Shown piece by piece: positions 26,701 through 36,500 of a stretch of 64,000 nt of DNA. Origin of the DNA: Bradyrhizobium sp. 4 (lineage in GTDB: Bacteria; Pseudomonadota; Alphaproteobacteria; Rhizobiales; Xanthobacteraceae). Position 1 is the first letter of the stretch; each line of letters opens with the position of its first letter. The position numbers were made by a program, and so were the translations under genes. The stretch covers positions 868,001-932,000 of the forward strand of contig NZ_CP064686.1 in the NCBI RefSeq assembly GCF_023100905.1, read 5' to 3'. Below the pieces are notes generated by a model. That model had not been told where the DNA came from. It ran no database searches and was given only the letters and a program-made list of their open reading frames with translations.

Positions 26701-27036
26701 CATCATCCATGCAGGCACATACACCAGGTCGTCGCGGGAGGCATAAATCGGCTCAACCCGGGCAATTGGTCCGGCGGGCTTCGGAGGCTTACGGCTGCCG
26801 CATTTGCTGATGAAGGCGGCGGCTCATGGCGCTGTCGATGGCTGCCTCGCGCTCCTTGAGATCCTAGCTTGCAGGGCGCCGTCGTCTGACCTCCCGCGAG
26901 ATCCAAAGGGCCTCCCGTGAGCGAGGGAATCTGCCCGCGGATCGGGCCGATGAGGAGCCGAAGCGCAGATCGTCGGTTTCGGAGCCGAAGAAGGACAGGC
27001 GCGCCGCATCAATACAGCCCAAAATGAGCGCGGAAT

Positions 27037-27399
27037 TCAGCGATCGGGCCCCTCATATTCGGCCCAACAATCTGTCGTCTCGTACACCCTCACGCTCGAG
27101 AGTTGCGCAAGGCGCGGTTTCGCGTGCTGCCAGATCCAGATGGCGATATTTTCCGCCGTCGGATTTTCGAGTCCCGGGACTTCGTTCAGGCAATGGTGAT
27201 CGAGCTTCTTTAGAAGAAGACCGAACGCTTCTTCCATGCTGAAGAAATCCATTACGAACCCGGTGTGCGGATCGACGGGCCCGTTCAGCACGACCTCGAC
27301 GCGATAGGAATGACCGTGCGTCCGATGACAGCGATGTGTCTGCGGGACGGTTGGAAGTCGGTGCGCTGCCTCGAACTTAAATACCTGGGATATCTTCAT
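27037..27399 (-). CDS. queD: 6-carboxytetrahydropterin synthase QueD
   Basis: A 120-residue QueD of the 6-pyruvoyltetrahydropterin synthase fold, acting in the preQ0/queuosine route on dihydroneopterin triphosphate. Zinc histidines and motifs: FKFEAAHRL, CHRTHGHSYRVE, TGFVMDF, LDHHCLN and the C-terminal Glu in VRVYETTDCWAEYE. The start at 27399 is supported by overlap (ATGA) with the stop of the queE relic directly upstream. Intact although its partner gene queE is broken; it may still supply product to chromosomal queC/queE. Confidence 0.88.
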   Translation of the reverse strand: MKISQVFKFEAAHRLPTVPQTHRCHRTHGHSYRVEVVLNGPVDPHTGFVMDFFSMEEAFGLLLKKLDHHCLNEVPGLENPTAENIAIWIWQHAKPRLAQLSSVRVYETTDCWAEYEGPDR

Positions 27400-27800
27400 C
27401 TGATGCCGGGATGTTTGTGACATTGCACGCTGATTCGCCATTTCCGATGAGTCAGGCGTTGCGCGACGGCCTGCCGCATGTGGTCGACGGCGCCAGGGCC
27501 GTCTGTGGGCCGAAGCAGAAATCGTCCGAGCCCTCTCATCGAACCGCCGGCACACGGCTGCGGCTACACGAATTTTGAGTTCGTGTCCGCGAGCGATGGC
27601 CAGTGCGGCGCGATTTGCTGCCGCAAACCCAGTTACCACGCCGGCCGGGACCAGCAGCCTGCCGTTCGTCTCGATCGCGACAAGGAACCCGAGATCATGG
27701 AGCGCTTGCACGACATCGTCGCCGAACCTAACACTGGCTCTGGGCACGTTCATTGCGTGTGCCATGCAGACGATGGAGCGTCTACTACAAGATCCGGTAG
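27396..27800 (-). pseudogene. queE: Truncated, frameshifted queE (7-carboxy-7-deazaguanine synthase)
   Basis: Reading toward queD, one frame gives ALHDLGFLVAIETNGRLLVP and GHELKI, matching the middle of QueE; a second frame gives FLLRPTDGPGAVDHMRQAV and WRISVQCHKHPGIR, matching the QueE C-terminus, ending in a TGA that overlaps the queD ATG. The N-terminal radical-SAM CxxxCxxC part is missing and a frameshift separates the two pieces. So queE was once operonic with queD. Confidence 0.75.
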
Positions 27801-28179
27801 ATGCCAAAGCCAAGTTGAGGCTCTAGGGTCCGGCCGCGTTCCCCCGCCGATCATCATCGAGGAAAAACGCAACGGATGAGAAGTCAACAAAGGGCAGAAC
27901 GGCAGAATATGACTGGCAGAACCTAGGTGGCTACGCACGGACACCTCAATCAGGATCCTTGTTCTACTTAAGAGCCGCAGAAGCCTGCGATTGGCGGGAG
28001 GCGTATGCCTAGGGAAAATCGACCAAGGCAAAAATCAGCTTGTGCCGTCAAACGGGTCCACGCGATCACGACGATCGATCGGCGCAGATAAACTTATGTA
28101 CCGCTGTGCAAGAGCGGATCGGAAAAGCTTGCGCTGAGTGCGCGATCAGCGAATTTGGAAAATCGCGACACGTTCATGC

Positions 28180-29607
28180 ATGAATGAGCCGGATACGGAA
28201 TTCGCGCTCGAGAGCGAGCGAAGTTTGATGCCACAGAAGAAACAGCACATCGATCTATCGGACCCGAATCTCTCGAGCCTTATCCTGCGGCTCGCCATTC
28301 CATCTGTTGTTGGTTTGTCGATCCATGCTTTACAGCAGGTCGTCAATGCGATCTTTGTTGGCGCACTTGGCGCGCAGGCGACCGCAGCTGTGAGCATGAC
28401 CTTGCCGATCATGGTCCTGCTCGCGGCAGCCGCACAGGGAATCGGTGTTGGAACGGCGTCCTTCATATCTCGTCATCTGGGCGCTCGTGAGTACCTAGAG
28501 GCGAGTCGAGGCGCAAGCACAGCTCTCGCGCTCACCGCTCCGATTGGCATCATAGTTACCGTCGCTCTGCTTCCAAGTCTGCCAGCGATATTCGCAATCC
28601 TCGGAGCGACTCCAACCATCATGCCCGTGGCGCTCGACTACGCGGGAACGCTTTTGTTCGGGAACACCCTGATGCTTCTAAACATCGTTAGCGGGTTCAT
28701 TGTCAGAGCCGAAGGCGATACGCGATTCAGCATGTGGGCGATGCTTACCTCGTTTCTACTGAACGCTGTGCTTGACCCTGTCTTCATATTCTTGTTTGAC
28801 CTTGGCGTGCGTGGCGCAGCCCTCGCAACGCTGGTATCGCAGATCGCCGCTATTGGACTGTATATTGCGTATTTTGCGAAGCTTGGCGGGACAGTTCTCG
28901 TCAGGATATCTCACATATCATTGCGAGCAGATCGCATCAGACAGCTCGCGTTGGTGGGCGCGCCAGCGACAATGACGAGTATCTTATCGGCTCTTGCGGT
29001 TATGCTCTTGTACGGAGCTGCCGCACCGTTCGGCGATGATTCCATCGCTGCAGTTGGAATAGCTGTGCGAATCTTGATGGTCGGCGCACTGCCTATCACC
29101 GGGTTCTGCATAGGCGCTCAAGCTATCCTGGGTTTCAGTTGGGGCGCACGCGACTATGTTCGTATTCTGAAGGCTGCGAAGTTCATGCTCTTCGTGACGG
29201 TCGCATTCTCCATCGCGTATTCTGCGGCCGTTGTTGTTTTTGCAAGGCCTTTGGTGAGTCTATTTAGCGATAACGAGAATGTCACGGAAATAGCCGTCTC
29301 GTCCTGCATCGTGTTCCATCTCTTCTTTGGACTGTTTGGGGTTCAGAGTTTCGTGACGGCAATGCTTCAGGCGTTTGGGAGAGCACGCCTCAGTGCAATT
29401 GTGGCCCTGGCGAGGCAGGGCTATCTCTTCATACCGGCCGTACTGTTATTCCCGGTGGTTGCGGGTTTCGATGGGCTGTTAGCCAGTCAAGCAATCGCTG
29501 AGCTGGGCGCCGGAATGATCGCTCTGTTCGTCATGTTCCATCAGTTCGGTGAGCTCAGACGAGCGCTCCGGCACCGTGGCTCAAGAGCGATCGGGATAGC
29601 GGGTTGA
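28180..29607 (+). CDS. MATE family multidrug/metabolite exporter
   Basis: A 475-residue membrane protein with about twelve hydrophobic segments. It matches the MATE family: LILRLAIPSVVGLSIHAL near the start, then FVGALGAQATAAVS, and in the second half GAQAILGFSWGARDYVR. Such proteins export cationic or organic-acid compounds with Na+ or H+. Start uncertain: ATG at 28180 or at 28228; neither has a strong ribosome binding site. Isolated gene, no operon partners, intact inside decayed DNA. Confidence 0.88.
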   Translation: MNEPDTEFALESERSLMPQKKQHIDLSDPNLSSLILRLAIPSVVGLSIHALQQVVNAIFVGALGAQATAAVSMTLPIMVLLAAAAQGIGVGTASFISRHLGAREYLEASRGASTALALTAPIGIIVTVALLPSLPAIFAILGATPTIMPVALDYAGTLLFGNTLMLLNIVSGFIVRAEGDTRFSMWAMLTSFLLNAVLDPVFIFLFDLGVRGAALATLVSQIAAIGLYIAYFAKLGGTVLVRISHISLRADRIRQLALVGAPATMTSILSALAVMLLYGAAAPFGDDSIAAVGIAVRILMVGALPITGFCIGAQAILGFSWGARDYVRILKAAKFMLFVTVAFSIAYSAAVVVFARPLVSLFSDNENVTEIAVSSCIVFHLFFGLFGVQSFVTAMLQAFGRARLSAIVALARQGYLFIPAVLLFPVVAGFDGLLASQAIAELGAGMIALFVMFHQFGELRRALRHRGSRAIGIAG

Positions 29608-30203
29608 CCTTAGAATGGATGTCATCGAACCCAGAGCATTGGGCGCAAGCCTCCCGAGAAGCTCGCGGCAAGACGGGCTGCCAGTGGGCACGGATTTTGC
29701 GGGCTCGCGGGCGTGCGATCCGCGCGGTCCTTCCTCCAGCCGTGCTCCTCGCACTCGCGGATCGCACCGGCTCGCCTAGCGGACGGATCGGGCAGTTCGG
29801 CGAGCGATAGCCGATGTGCTCCCGCTCGCCAGGCGGGGTGGCAAGGGCTCTACGCGCGGTCGAAAGGCTCGGCTTTAGCAGAGTGGGTGGTTTCTGCGCT
29901 TATGCAGGTTTGTCTCTTAACCCGCGTCTTTGGAGCTGACTTGAATGCCGCCGCTTTGGGTCGACACTTCGCAGGACGCTCTTGAATTTTCGCCTGCCAC
30001 GATTTGCTGTTGGGCCGTCGTGGCCGCCTCGGTCAATCTCGCTTTCATCGCATTGGTGATATTTCTGGCGTGACCGCGAGACGCAATCTTGCTGATTGGA
30101 CTAGTTGTCTCACCCGCGTCTGAAACGCGCAACACGCACCAGGGAGCTCGGTGCTCTGAAGCACAAGCATTCCGACGTTTCATATCCAGGCTCAGGAGCT
30201 ATC
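29608..30203. other. About 600 bases without a supportable gene
   Basis: A minus-strand frame at 29917-30183 ends with AATTAQQQIVAGENSRASC but has no recognisable family or ribosome binding site. Nothing else is seen. Confidence 0.45.
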
Positions 30204-30460
30204 GTGACTGTCTGCACTGGGCAAGTGTTTGAGATGGCCGTAAAGCAATTCGAACTGATCGCGAATTATCCCGACGATACCAGACGACCTAAGAACCCGC
30301 CTGCTGATGCCGAAGGAATCTGTCACGGTATTGTTCAAGGCTTTGGAGATGTCGGTTCGATCACCGCACTCGAGCTACACAATATGCGAGCGAAAGTGAT
30401 CGGAGTCAGAGATCACACGGGCGCGCTTTATCGACCTCGGCGCTCGATATACCACAGCTG
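30204..30460 (+). pseudogene. Internal fragment of a glutamate dehydrogenase-type gene
   Basis: The frame carries FEMAVKQFELIANY and then IVQGFGDVGSITALELHN followed by AKVIGVRDHTGALYRP. The second part is the NAD-binding motif of the Glu/Leu/Phe/Val dehydrogenase family (QGFGNVGS...AKVIAVSD). The substrate lysine domain between them and the C-terminal half are absent, so this is a deletion relic. Confidence 0.65.
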
Positions 30461-31315
30461 GTCGGACATGCTGCCTCCTAGGTAGCCTGGATGGCCACTC
30501 CAGCGAGCTTGCTCTAGACCCAGGCGAGCTGCTGACGATCCCGTGTGACGTGCTTGTTCCGGCTGCCCGGAACGGGCATCGACCCCGAAATAGCCAGTAG
30601 GAAGGCCATCAGGAGCAGATCTTTCTCATCCCCATATTCTCCGCAACTCGGGCGGTGTCGTGGTCAGCTACTTTGAATGGGGTGCAGGGCTTCCAACGAC
30701 TATTCTGGGAGGAGGAGGAAGTCACGAGTAGGGAGTATCAACTTTGGATCGTGCTTTCGAGCGCGTCTTGGCGCGAAGCAAACGTGAAAACAATCGCACG
30801 GCAGCCATCGCGATAGGTGTCGAGCGCGTTCGTGGAGCAAAAGAAACACGCGGACGGTTTCCCCATTAGTGTGATCTCGCTGCAAGTTCGATAGTCGGGC
30901 CGATGACGGACCGGAGTTTCTGCACCGTAGGCCTAGGTGGGTCACCGCCGAAGTTCACGGCGGCGGCCCTTTCTTTACTAGTGAATGAGTCCGTACGTCT
31001 TACGAATGCCCGTCGATCAGAATTGAACCTTGTTTTCACCCGTCACACTTACAAAGGCAAATCTTTGTGGGGCTTGTTGAAGGTGCCGATTCCAGCCTGG
31101 CGCCGCTCCCACGATTCCATCAGCTGCTCGACAGTATCTCACTACTATTTCGGCGGCGGACTCCACCGTAAATCCGGGCGGGCCACGCCGGTAATGACTT
31201 CCAGCTTCGAAAACGTCTCGGACGGTTCAAGGTACTTCTGCCAGGGAAACGCGTACGGCTTCAGGATGCTCGTCCAGGAAGGCTGGAGTCTGGAGCTTGA
31301 CTACGGTGGGCCTTT
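30461..31315. other. About 850 bases, no supportable gene
   Basis: A plus-strand frame at 30903-31331 runs into the 3' end of the convergent barrel gene but resembles no family and is AT-richer than real genes here. A weak hairpin (CCGCCG/CGGCGG around 30950-30970) is followed by a pyrimidine-rich stretch. Confidence 0.4.
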
Positions 31316-33022
31316 TCAATTGACCTTGTAAGAGGCCTGAAAGAACGTACCCCAGCGCTCTATGCTGAACTTCGAAAACTGAGCCGCAGTGGTTCCCGGA
31401 TAACAGCCTGTGCATATCGCTTCGCTGTCCTTTTGGGTCCACATTGCCCAATAGCGCCCGCCGACGCCGAGGCTGAGATTATCGGTGATGAAGTAGGACA
31501 ACACGCCTTCGACCTGTACACCCCCGCCTCCATTCCCGCGATGATCAATAAAGGTAGTCCTCGGGCGCAACAAATGGTGGTCGCGACCAGCGAAATCGGT
31601 CCAAGGCAGGTAAGCGACATCCGTGCTTAAACGCCAACGCTCGGTAAGCATGGTTTCGGCGCTCAGGCCGACGCGAGGTGCATTCCACTGCGTATCCTGG
31701 CTGCCAATGATTTGATCAGCCGACGCCGGGCATGGTGTCATGGGGTTGGCAATCTGCATGCATCCCATCGTATCGGAGTTCTGGGCGTAATAGGCCCAGC
31801 CGATAAATCCGCCGAGCTTGTAGTTGGCGCCGCGCAAAAAATCGTAACCCGCGTCGACCGTATAATAGGTGAACCTTCCGTTTGCCTGGCCCGATATCGT
31901 GTTGCTATAAGAGACCCCGCGAGGGAGGCTCCAATCTTCATCGTTCATCTTTCCTTTATCGAAGCGCCCGATGCCGACGTTGCTCTTCAGGAACACTCCC
32001 CACGGGCTGTCAAGACGGCCAAATAATTCGCCGGAAAGTCCGTCGAGGCCGTGGTAGGTGAGCCTTGATACAAGAATGTTAGGATCTCCAGTAGGGATCC
32101 CATGGGGAACAGCGCTGGCGTCCCATTGGAATCGTCCCCGGCTGAGCCAGAGCCGCGATCCGCCTTCGAACGACCAACCGGCCGTGTAAGCAATCGGCGG
32201 CGCGCCGGCAGGTGCTTTCGCATACAGCGGCGCATCGGCCCATTGCGCCGCCCATGGATCGGCGCCAAAATGGTAGTTCAACCCGATCTTTCCGATGTGA
32301 TAGCTGCTGGACAGGCTCGTTGTGTTCGCCGGAAGAATTGCGAACGGCGGAAGCTGCACCGTCGTAGGCGTTGCGACGCTTAGCCCACCGAAATGCAGAT
32401 AGACATACTCTACGTTGACCGACCATGCAGGCGTAAGCGCTTGTTCGACGCCCAGCCCGATGACGCCACCGACCTGACCATAGTCGAAATGAGTTTTCTT
32501 CTGCAGCCCGAGGTCATTGAATTCGTAGTTATTGAGGACGTTGCCCTGATTGTATTGCCAAGCCACGCCTCCCTTGAGATAGGCCAGCGTATGGCCGAGA
32601 GCGTCCAACACGTAACCGACGCGACCGGTCCCGGTGGTAAAGAGGTTTGGACCAGCCGTGCAGTTTGCGCTCACAACAAAGCCGGAGGCGGCCAGACAAG
32701 TATTTGTGCCATCGGAGACAGCGCCGCTGGCATCTAGTTCGACGCCAAAGACCCAGCCGTTCTTCTGCCAATTGTAGCCGATCTGGCCTCCTGCGAGGAA
32801 CACTGGGGTATCGACGACGCCGCCATAGATTGACGGACCGTAGGGATTACCGAAGGAGGTTCGGCCGTACCCACCGCCGACGTGCCCGCCAATATAGCCT
32901 CCGGACCAGCTCCACACCGCTGGTGGCAGTTTCACTTCTGGCTCAAGGTCCGCCGCATTGGCTGCACCGGTTGCGATGAGCGCAATTGTTGTGGCTCCCG
33001 AAAGAAAAACTCCAGATCGCAC
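31316..33022 (-). CDS. Outer membrane protein: Omp25-like barrel fused to omptin-like barrel
   Basis: A protein of 568 residues with a Sec signal (cleavage after ATGAANA). Residues about 40-255 form an opacity/Omp25-type barrel (WSGGYIGGHVGGGYG, GGQIGYNW, GTGRVGYVLD, NVEYVYLHFG, GLNYHFG). Residues about 285-569 resemble the omptin outer-membrane protease family: NDEDW near 361-365, SYSNTISGQANG, APRVGLSAE and WTDFAGRDHHLLR near 475-487. The Asp pair (D-E-D) and Asp/His pair (D-H-H) fall where omptins have catalytic Asp83/Asp85 and Asp210/His212. It uses GTG (or an adjacent TTG) as start, with GGAAGGAAG upstream. Two barrels in one chain is unusual. Protease activity is inference. Confidence 0.75.
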   Translation of the reverse strand: MRSGVFLSGATTIALIATGAANAADLEPEVKLPPAVWSWSGGYIGGHVGGGYGRTSFGNPYGPSIYGGVVDTPVFLAGGQIGYNWQKNGWVFGVELDASGAVSDGTNTCLAASGFVVSANCTAGPNLFTTGTGRVGYVLDALGHTLAYLKGGVAWQYNQGNVLNNYEFNDLGLQKKTHFDYGQVGGVIGLGVEQALTPAWSVNVEYVYLHFGGLSVATPTTVQLPPFAILPANTTSLSSSYHIGKIGLNYHFGADPWAAQWADAPLYAKAPAGAPPIAYTAGWSFEGGSRLWLSRGRFQWDASAVPHGIPTGDPNILVSRLTYHGLDGLSGELFGRLDSPWGVFLKSNVGIGRFDKGKMNDEDWSLPRGVSYSNTISGQANGRFTYYTVDAGYDFLRGANYKLGGFIGWAYYAQNSDTMGCMQIANPMTPCPASADQIIGSQDTQWNAPRVGLSAETMLTERWRLSTDVAYLPWTDFAGRDHHLLRPRTTFIDHRGNGGGGVQVEGVLSYFITDNLSLGVGGRYWAMWTQKDSEAICTGCYPGTTAAQFSKFSIERWGTFFQASYKVN

Positions 33023-33602
33023 CAATACTTCCTTCCCTGCATTTTCTCGGTCGACAACCGAGCGCCCTTAAGTTATCGCCGCAGCAAAACGTCGGGGCGG
33101 ACCAGACGCTAACGACGATGCGCCGAGCCCGTCCCGAAGACCATCGCACTGCGTGGTGATGATGATGACTGAGTAAAGCAAACCTCGTGCCGAAGAGAGT
33201 TCGAAGCTCTGCAGGCACTCCGTGAGGTGTGTAGCGTCAAGTTGCTGACATTTGTCTCAAGACTGACAGTCTGCGCTGCTATCGTCCGACAGGGCGTCGC
33301 GCTTCGAACAGTTGTCCCATCGCCCGTCAATACGCCGGTGTAGGGCATGCAACTCCGCATCGTTCAGCGCGGTGATCGAGGAAGCGCCGCTTGGTGTCGT
33401 CGGCCGGGGCGATCGCCGCTGCAACCGCGGCCGGCAAGAGAGCTAAAGAACGGCGGCATCAGTTGCGTGATGCTCTCCGCCGACACCATCCAACCGCGCG
33501 CCGACTGGTGCTGATCGCCAGCGACGATCTCATTGCCGCCCCCTCAATCGCAATGGCCTCAAGACCGGCAACGGCAATCGCGTACCCCGAGCGCGTCACA
33601 TC
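33023..33602. other. About 580 bases upstream of the barrel gene, no gene seen
   Basis: Contains the promoter region of the outer membrane protein, but no clear -35/-10 or sigma54 element is visible. A plus-strand frame at 33391-33780 is not supported and mostly lies antisense to the recombinase relic. Confidence 0.4.
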
Positions 33603-34230
33603 AATGCGCTCGAACTACCATATCCCGGTGTTTAAGCCTGCCGATGGCGGAGTAGTGTGGTCGCCGCCGGGCCGTGTCCCCGTTGGTCTGCTTCACCGGG
33701 ATCGAGATTGGACCCGTGGCGCCAGCAACGCGCCTGTCGCGATCCGCCCAGTTCCTCGACCTGGTCGAACACCATCTTGATCCTGGACACGCCGATCCGT
33801 CTTTCTCATAACGGCCGCCGGGCTTCATGAAGCCGACGGGCGCTGCCATAACCAACTCGCCCCGGAGCGCCTTCTCACAGCGTGCCGAGAGCGAGCGCTG
33901 GCGCAACAGATCCGGTTCGTACTCGTTGAGGCTGCCCCTTACCCGGAGCAGCAGGCGGTCGTTGCCAGGCCTCAGCGCTTAGATGGTCTCCTGATCGACC
34001 AGAGCCGGTATCGGCCACGCGGCACATCTCGATGAGTTGCTGCCAATCCCGACTGTTGCGAGCGAAGCGCGAGACCTCGCCGGCGCAAACCGCACCAACC
34101 CTACCAAGGCAAACCTCCGCTAGCATTCGCTCGAAGCCGGCGTGTGTAAGCCGCCGGCGGCTGAACGACCGAGATCATCATCGATCACTTCGATCTCTGA
34201 ATAAGCTGGGTGATGACGGACTGAGATAGG
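33603..34230 (-). pseudogene. Decayed second serine recombinase
   Basis: Minus-strand frames in order give IEVIDDDLGRSAAGG, then MLAEVCLGRVGAVCAGEVSR and FARNSRDWQQLIEMC, then RQRSLSARCEKALRGELVM with AAPVGFMKPGGRYEKD, and lastly RPHYSAIGRL. Together they follow the resolvase and recombinase domains of a large serine recombinase subtype different from the intact one at 23.5 kb. Multiple frameshifts; the catalytic N-terminus and C-terminal half are lost. Confidence 0.75.
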
Positions 34231-34389
34231 CGGCGTATCAGGCGGATGTCGAGCCTGCCAGAAGCTCTCAAGGAGAGCGATACGCCATGAACGGGACCAG
34301 TACCCACTTTTCTTAGTCGCGAGTCGTGCTTCAGGAATATGGATGATCCTTGAAGCAAGAGAACTCCACCTTTTCGAGGAAAGATCGCA

Positions 34390-34740
34390 ATGCGCTTGAG
34401 GCGTGTTGTCGCTCGCCATTTGGCGCCATCGCTATGCCGACTATGGCTTGAAGGGCTGCAAGACGAGCCGCGGTCTGGCAAGCAGCCGATTTACACGAGG
34501 ACGGCCGAGGAGCGGATTCTGAAGCTGCTAGATGAGCTGCCCGTGCAAGGGTTTGCGCACTGGACAAGGCCCTCTGCCGGCCGAGGCGGCGGGCGACGTT
34601 GACGTCCAATATGTCGGGCGGTTCTTGCGCAGCCACAGTAGACCTCGCGGCTCGCAAGTCCTGGTGTGAGAGCACCGACGCGAACTTCACGGCCGCGCTC
34701 GTGCGCCCACTAGTTGATTGTTCGCGTTGAAGGTCTTACT
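34390..34740 (+). pseudogene. IS630-family transposase fragment
   Basis: The frame at 34390 gives LEGLQDEPRSGKQPIYTRTA and EERILKLLDELPVQGFAHWT, the helix-turn-helix region of IS630 transposases; a shifted frame continues with GDVDVQYVGRFLRSH. The DDE domain is missing. Relic of an insertion sequence. Confidence 0.7.
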
Positions 34741-34837
34741 GCACTTCTCTGCAGCGCCATGCCGCCCGCGACTTTCTGTTCGGCCCCCAATCGGAATGTC
34801 GGCCGAGCGTGCAAAGGAGCGCAAGCAAGCCGACAAG

Positions 34838-35010
34838 CTGGCTTGCGAGGCGTGGAAGGGACCGACCCCGCCGTCACCTACGATTAGCGACGCGATCAAT
34901 GTCGGTTATTCTTACTTGGAAGTTCGGTGCCTGGGGTGCGACACCAATCAGACCGTGGCGCTCGACATCATCAGGCGTGTGAGGACCACGCCGGTGCATG
35001 AGCTAGATGT
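34838..35010 (+). pseudogene. Fragment of a conserved rhizobial hypothetical gene
   Basis: Encodes TISDAINVGYSYLEVRCLGC and then DTNQTVALDIIRR, which I recognise as a conserved small Bradyrhizobium protein with a Cys-x-x-Cys element. The normal continuation (a CxxC-type tail) is replaced by unrelated sequence. Function unknown. Confidence 0.5.
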
Positions 35011-35099
35011 AAACTTTCAGGAGGTTGTCCATCTGGTCCGAACCCAGGAAGCTGAAGTTGCGAAGCTTCAGCGTTCCACGGAATGCCCAGATGAGCAGC

Positions 35100-35250
35100 C
35101 ACAAGAATGCTCCCCTGACGCCGAAAGGTCGAGAGGCCATGGTGCGGTGTGTGGAAACGGCACTGAGCAATGCACGCCGCCGCGCGCCAGTTCAACACCA
35201 CGCCGAAGATGGTGGCCAAATGGGTCGAGCGGCCGCACAACTGCGCAACG
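35100..35250 (+). pseudogene. IS481-family transposase fragment
   Basis: Two frames carry NAPLTPKGREAMVRCVETAL and AARQFNTTPKMVAKWVER, the N-terminal helix-turn-helix of IS481 transposases, separated by a frameshift. No catalytic core follows. From 35250 to 35647 I see no gene. Confidence 0.6.
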
Positions 35251-35647
35251 TTCTGGCCGCGCTTGCATCGATGTCAGCGCGCCGCAGCTTGGCCCTCAGC
35301 AGATGCCGGCTCCAGAACACCAGCACATATATCCAGCAGCGTAGCCTTTGAAGAAGCCTCCCTCCTTATGCCCGTGTACAGGTAGGTGGCGTCGAGCTCG
35401 AGGTTGATCTGCGGCGGGATCACTTGGAACGACTCCAGGAACGGCTTCAGGGGCGTCACCACTGCACCACGCTCTGTCGTTTGTCAGGGCATTCCTTCCA
35501 CCACCAAATTCTTGTCGCAAAAGAACGCCTCGCCGATTCGCGTCCCGATGCTCCTCAACAATGTGAAAAATGCACGCTGCGCTCAGGAGAGGCCCTTGCG
35601 GCACCCGCTGAGCTGTGCGTCATAAAACGGAACGCTGCCATTGTAGC

Positions 35648-36337
35648 TCAGCGCTCGCTTGCGGGCAGCAGACCGATCAGCGCTTTAGCCTCGGACTTCA
35701 GAACTAGAATCGCAGCCTTCCGAGCATCTGCATCAAAGCGCCTCCGAATGGCGGACACCGAGAGAGCGCCGCGCAATTGGCCATGAACGTCGATCACAGG
35801 CACAGCTGCAGCCGCGACCTCAGGATCCCGCTCGCCGATCGAGACGTAGAAGCCACGATCTCTGACCTTCTTTCCATCGGTTGATGCAGAATCGCGGTAG
35901 GCGGTAAGAACACGGCCGGCAGCGCCGCGGTCAATCGGCAATCGGTGACCCTCTTCGAGGTGATGCCGGACCGAACGCGGAGAATTGACGCGATAAAGGC
36001 AGATGCGCTCGTCGCCCTCCGCGATGTAGAAGGATGCGGTCTCTCCGGTAGCCTCGACCAGACGATGGAGCGAGGGTCTGATCAGGTCACCAAGGTCGAG
36101 CCCGCGCTGATAGAGCGCCCCAAGGCGCCATAGCTCCGGTCCGGGTCGAAATAGCCGGTTCGTACCCCGCACCAGGAACCCACCCGCCTCCAGAGATGCG
36201 GCAAGGCGAAGGACTGTGCTCTTGTAGAGATCAGTCGCATCCGCAATCTGCGTCAGCGTCATCGCGGCGCGCTCCGGGTCGAACGCCTTAAGGATTGCCA
36301 GTGCCCGCGTGACCGCATCAACGCCTGTTCTTACCAT
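35648..36337 (-). CDS. IclR-family transcriptional regulator
   Basis: A 229-residue regulator: N-terminal winged helix (VDAVTRALAILKAFD, LTQIADATDLYKSTVLRLAA) and C-terminal effector domain (GETASFYIAEGDERICLYRV, LPIDRGAAGRVLTAY). It starts at 36337, AGAGG upstream. It is divergent from an ABC transporter/CoA-transferase operon; a 19-bp palindrome lies directly between. It most likely controls that operon in response to its substrate. Slightly shorter than typical IclR proteins (about 250) but complete. Confidence 0.9.
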   Translation of the reverse strand: MVRTGVDAVTRALAILKAFDPERAAMTLTQIADATDLYKSTVLRLAASLEAGGFLVRGTNRLFRPGPELWRLGALYQRGLDLGDLIRPSLHRLVEATGETASFYIAEGDERICLYRVNSPRSVRHHLEEGHRLPIDRGAAGRVLTAYRDSASTDGKKVRDRGFYVSIGERDPEVAAAAVPVIDVHGQLRGALSVSAIRRRFDADARKAAILVLKSEAKALIGLLPASER

Positions 36338-36347
36338 CAATACCTCT

Positions 36348-36366
36348 GGTTCTGCTGTGCAGAACC
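36348..36366. promoter_or_regulatory. Palindromic operator candidate for the IclR regulator
   Basis: GGTTCTGC-TGT-GCAGAACC is a perfect inverted repeat 11 bases upstream of the regulator start and about 135 bases before the ABC gene. Its place in the divergent promoter region fits autoregulation and control of the operon. Confidence 0.6.
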
Positions 36367-36500
36367 AATAGTCAAACTGACGCCAGGAGTCCACCAAGCT
36401 AGCGCGAGCACAATCCCGCACGTCAGAATACGATTGACTCCTCGTGAGAACGCGAGCTACTCGGTTCCAGGTTTCAGAACAAGTTCTATGGAGCGAAACA

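Noticed and set aside
29917..30183. 88-codon minus-strand frame that might be a secreted effector
   Set aside because: No recognisable effector signature, start signal or tts box was found.
30950..30985. Terminator-like hairpin CCGCCG/CGGCGG with pyrimidine tail
   Set aside because: The stem is short, the tail is interrupted by C, and no gene ends there.
30903..31331. 142-codon plus-strand frame converging on the barrel gene
   Set aside because: No family, no ribosome binding site, and it overlaps the end of a convincing gene.
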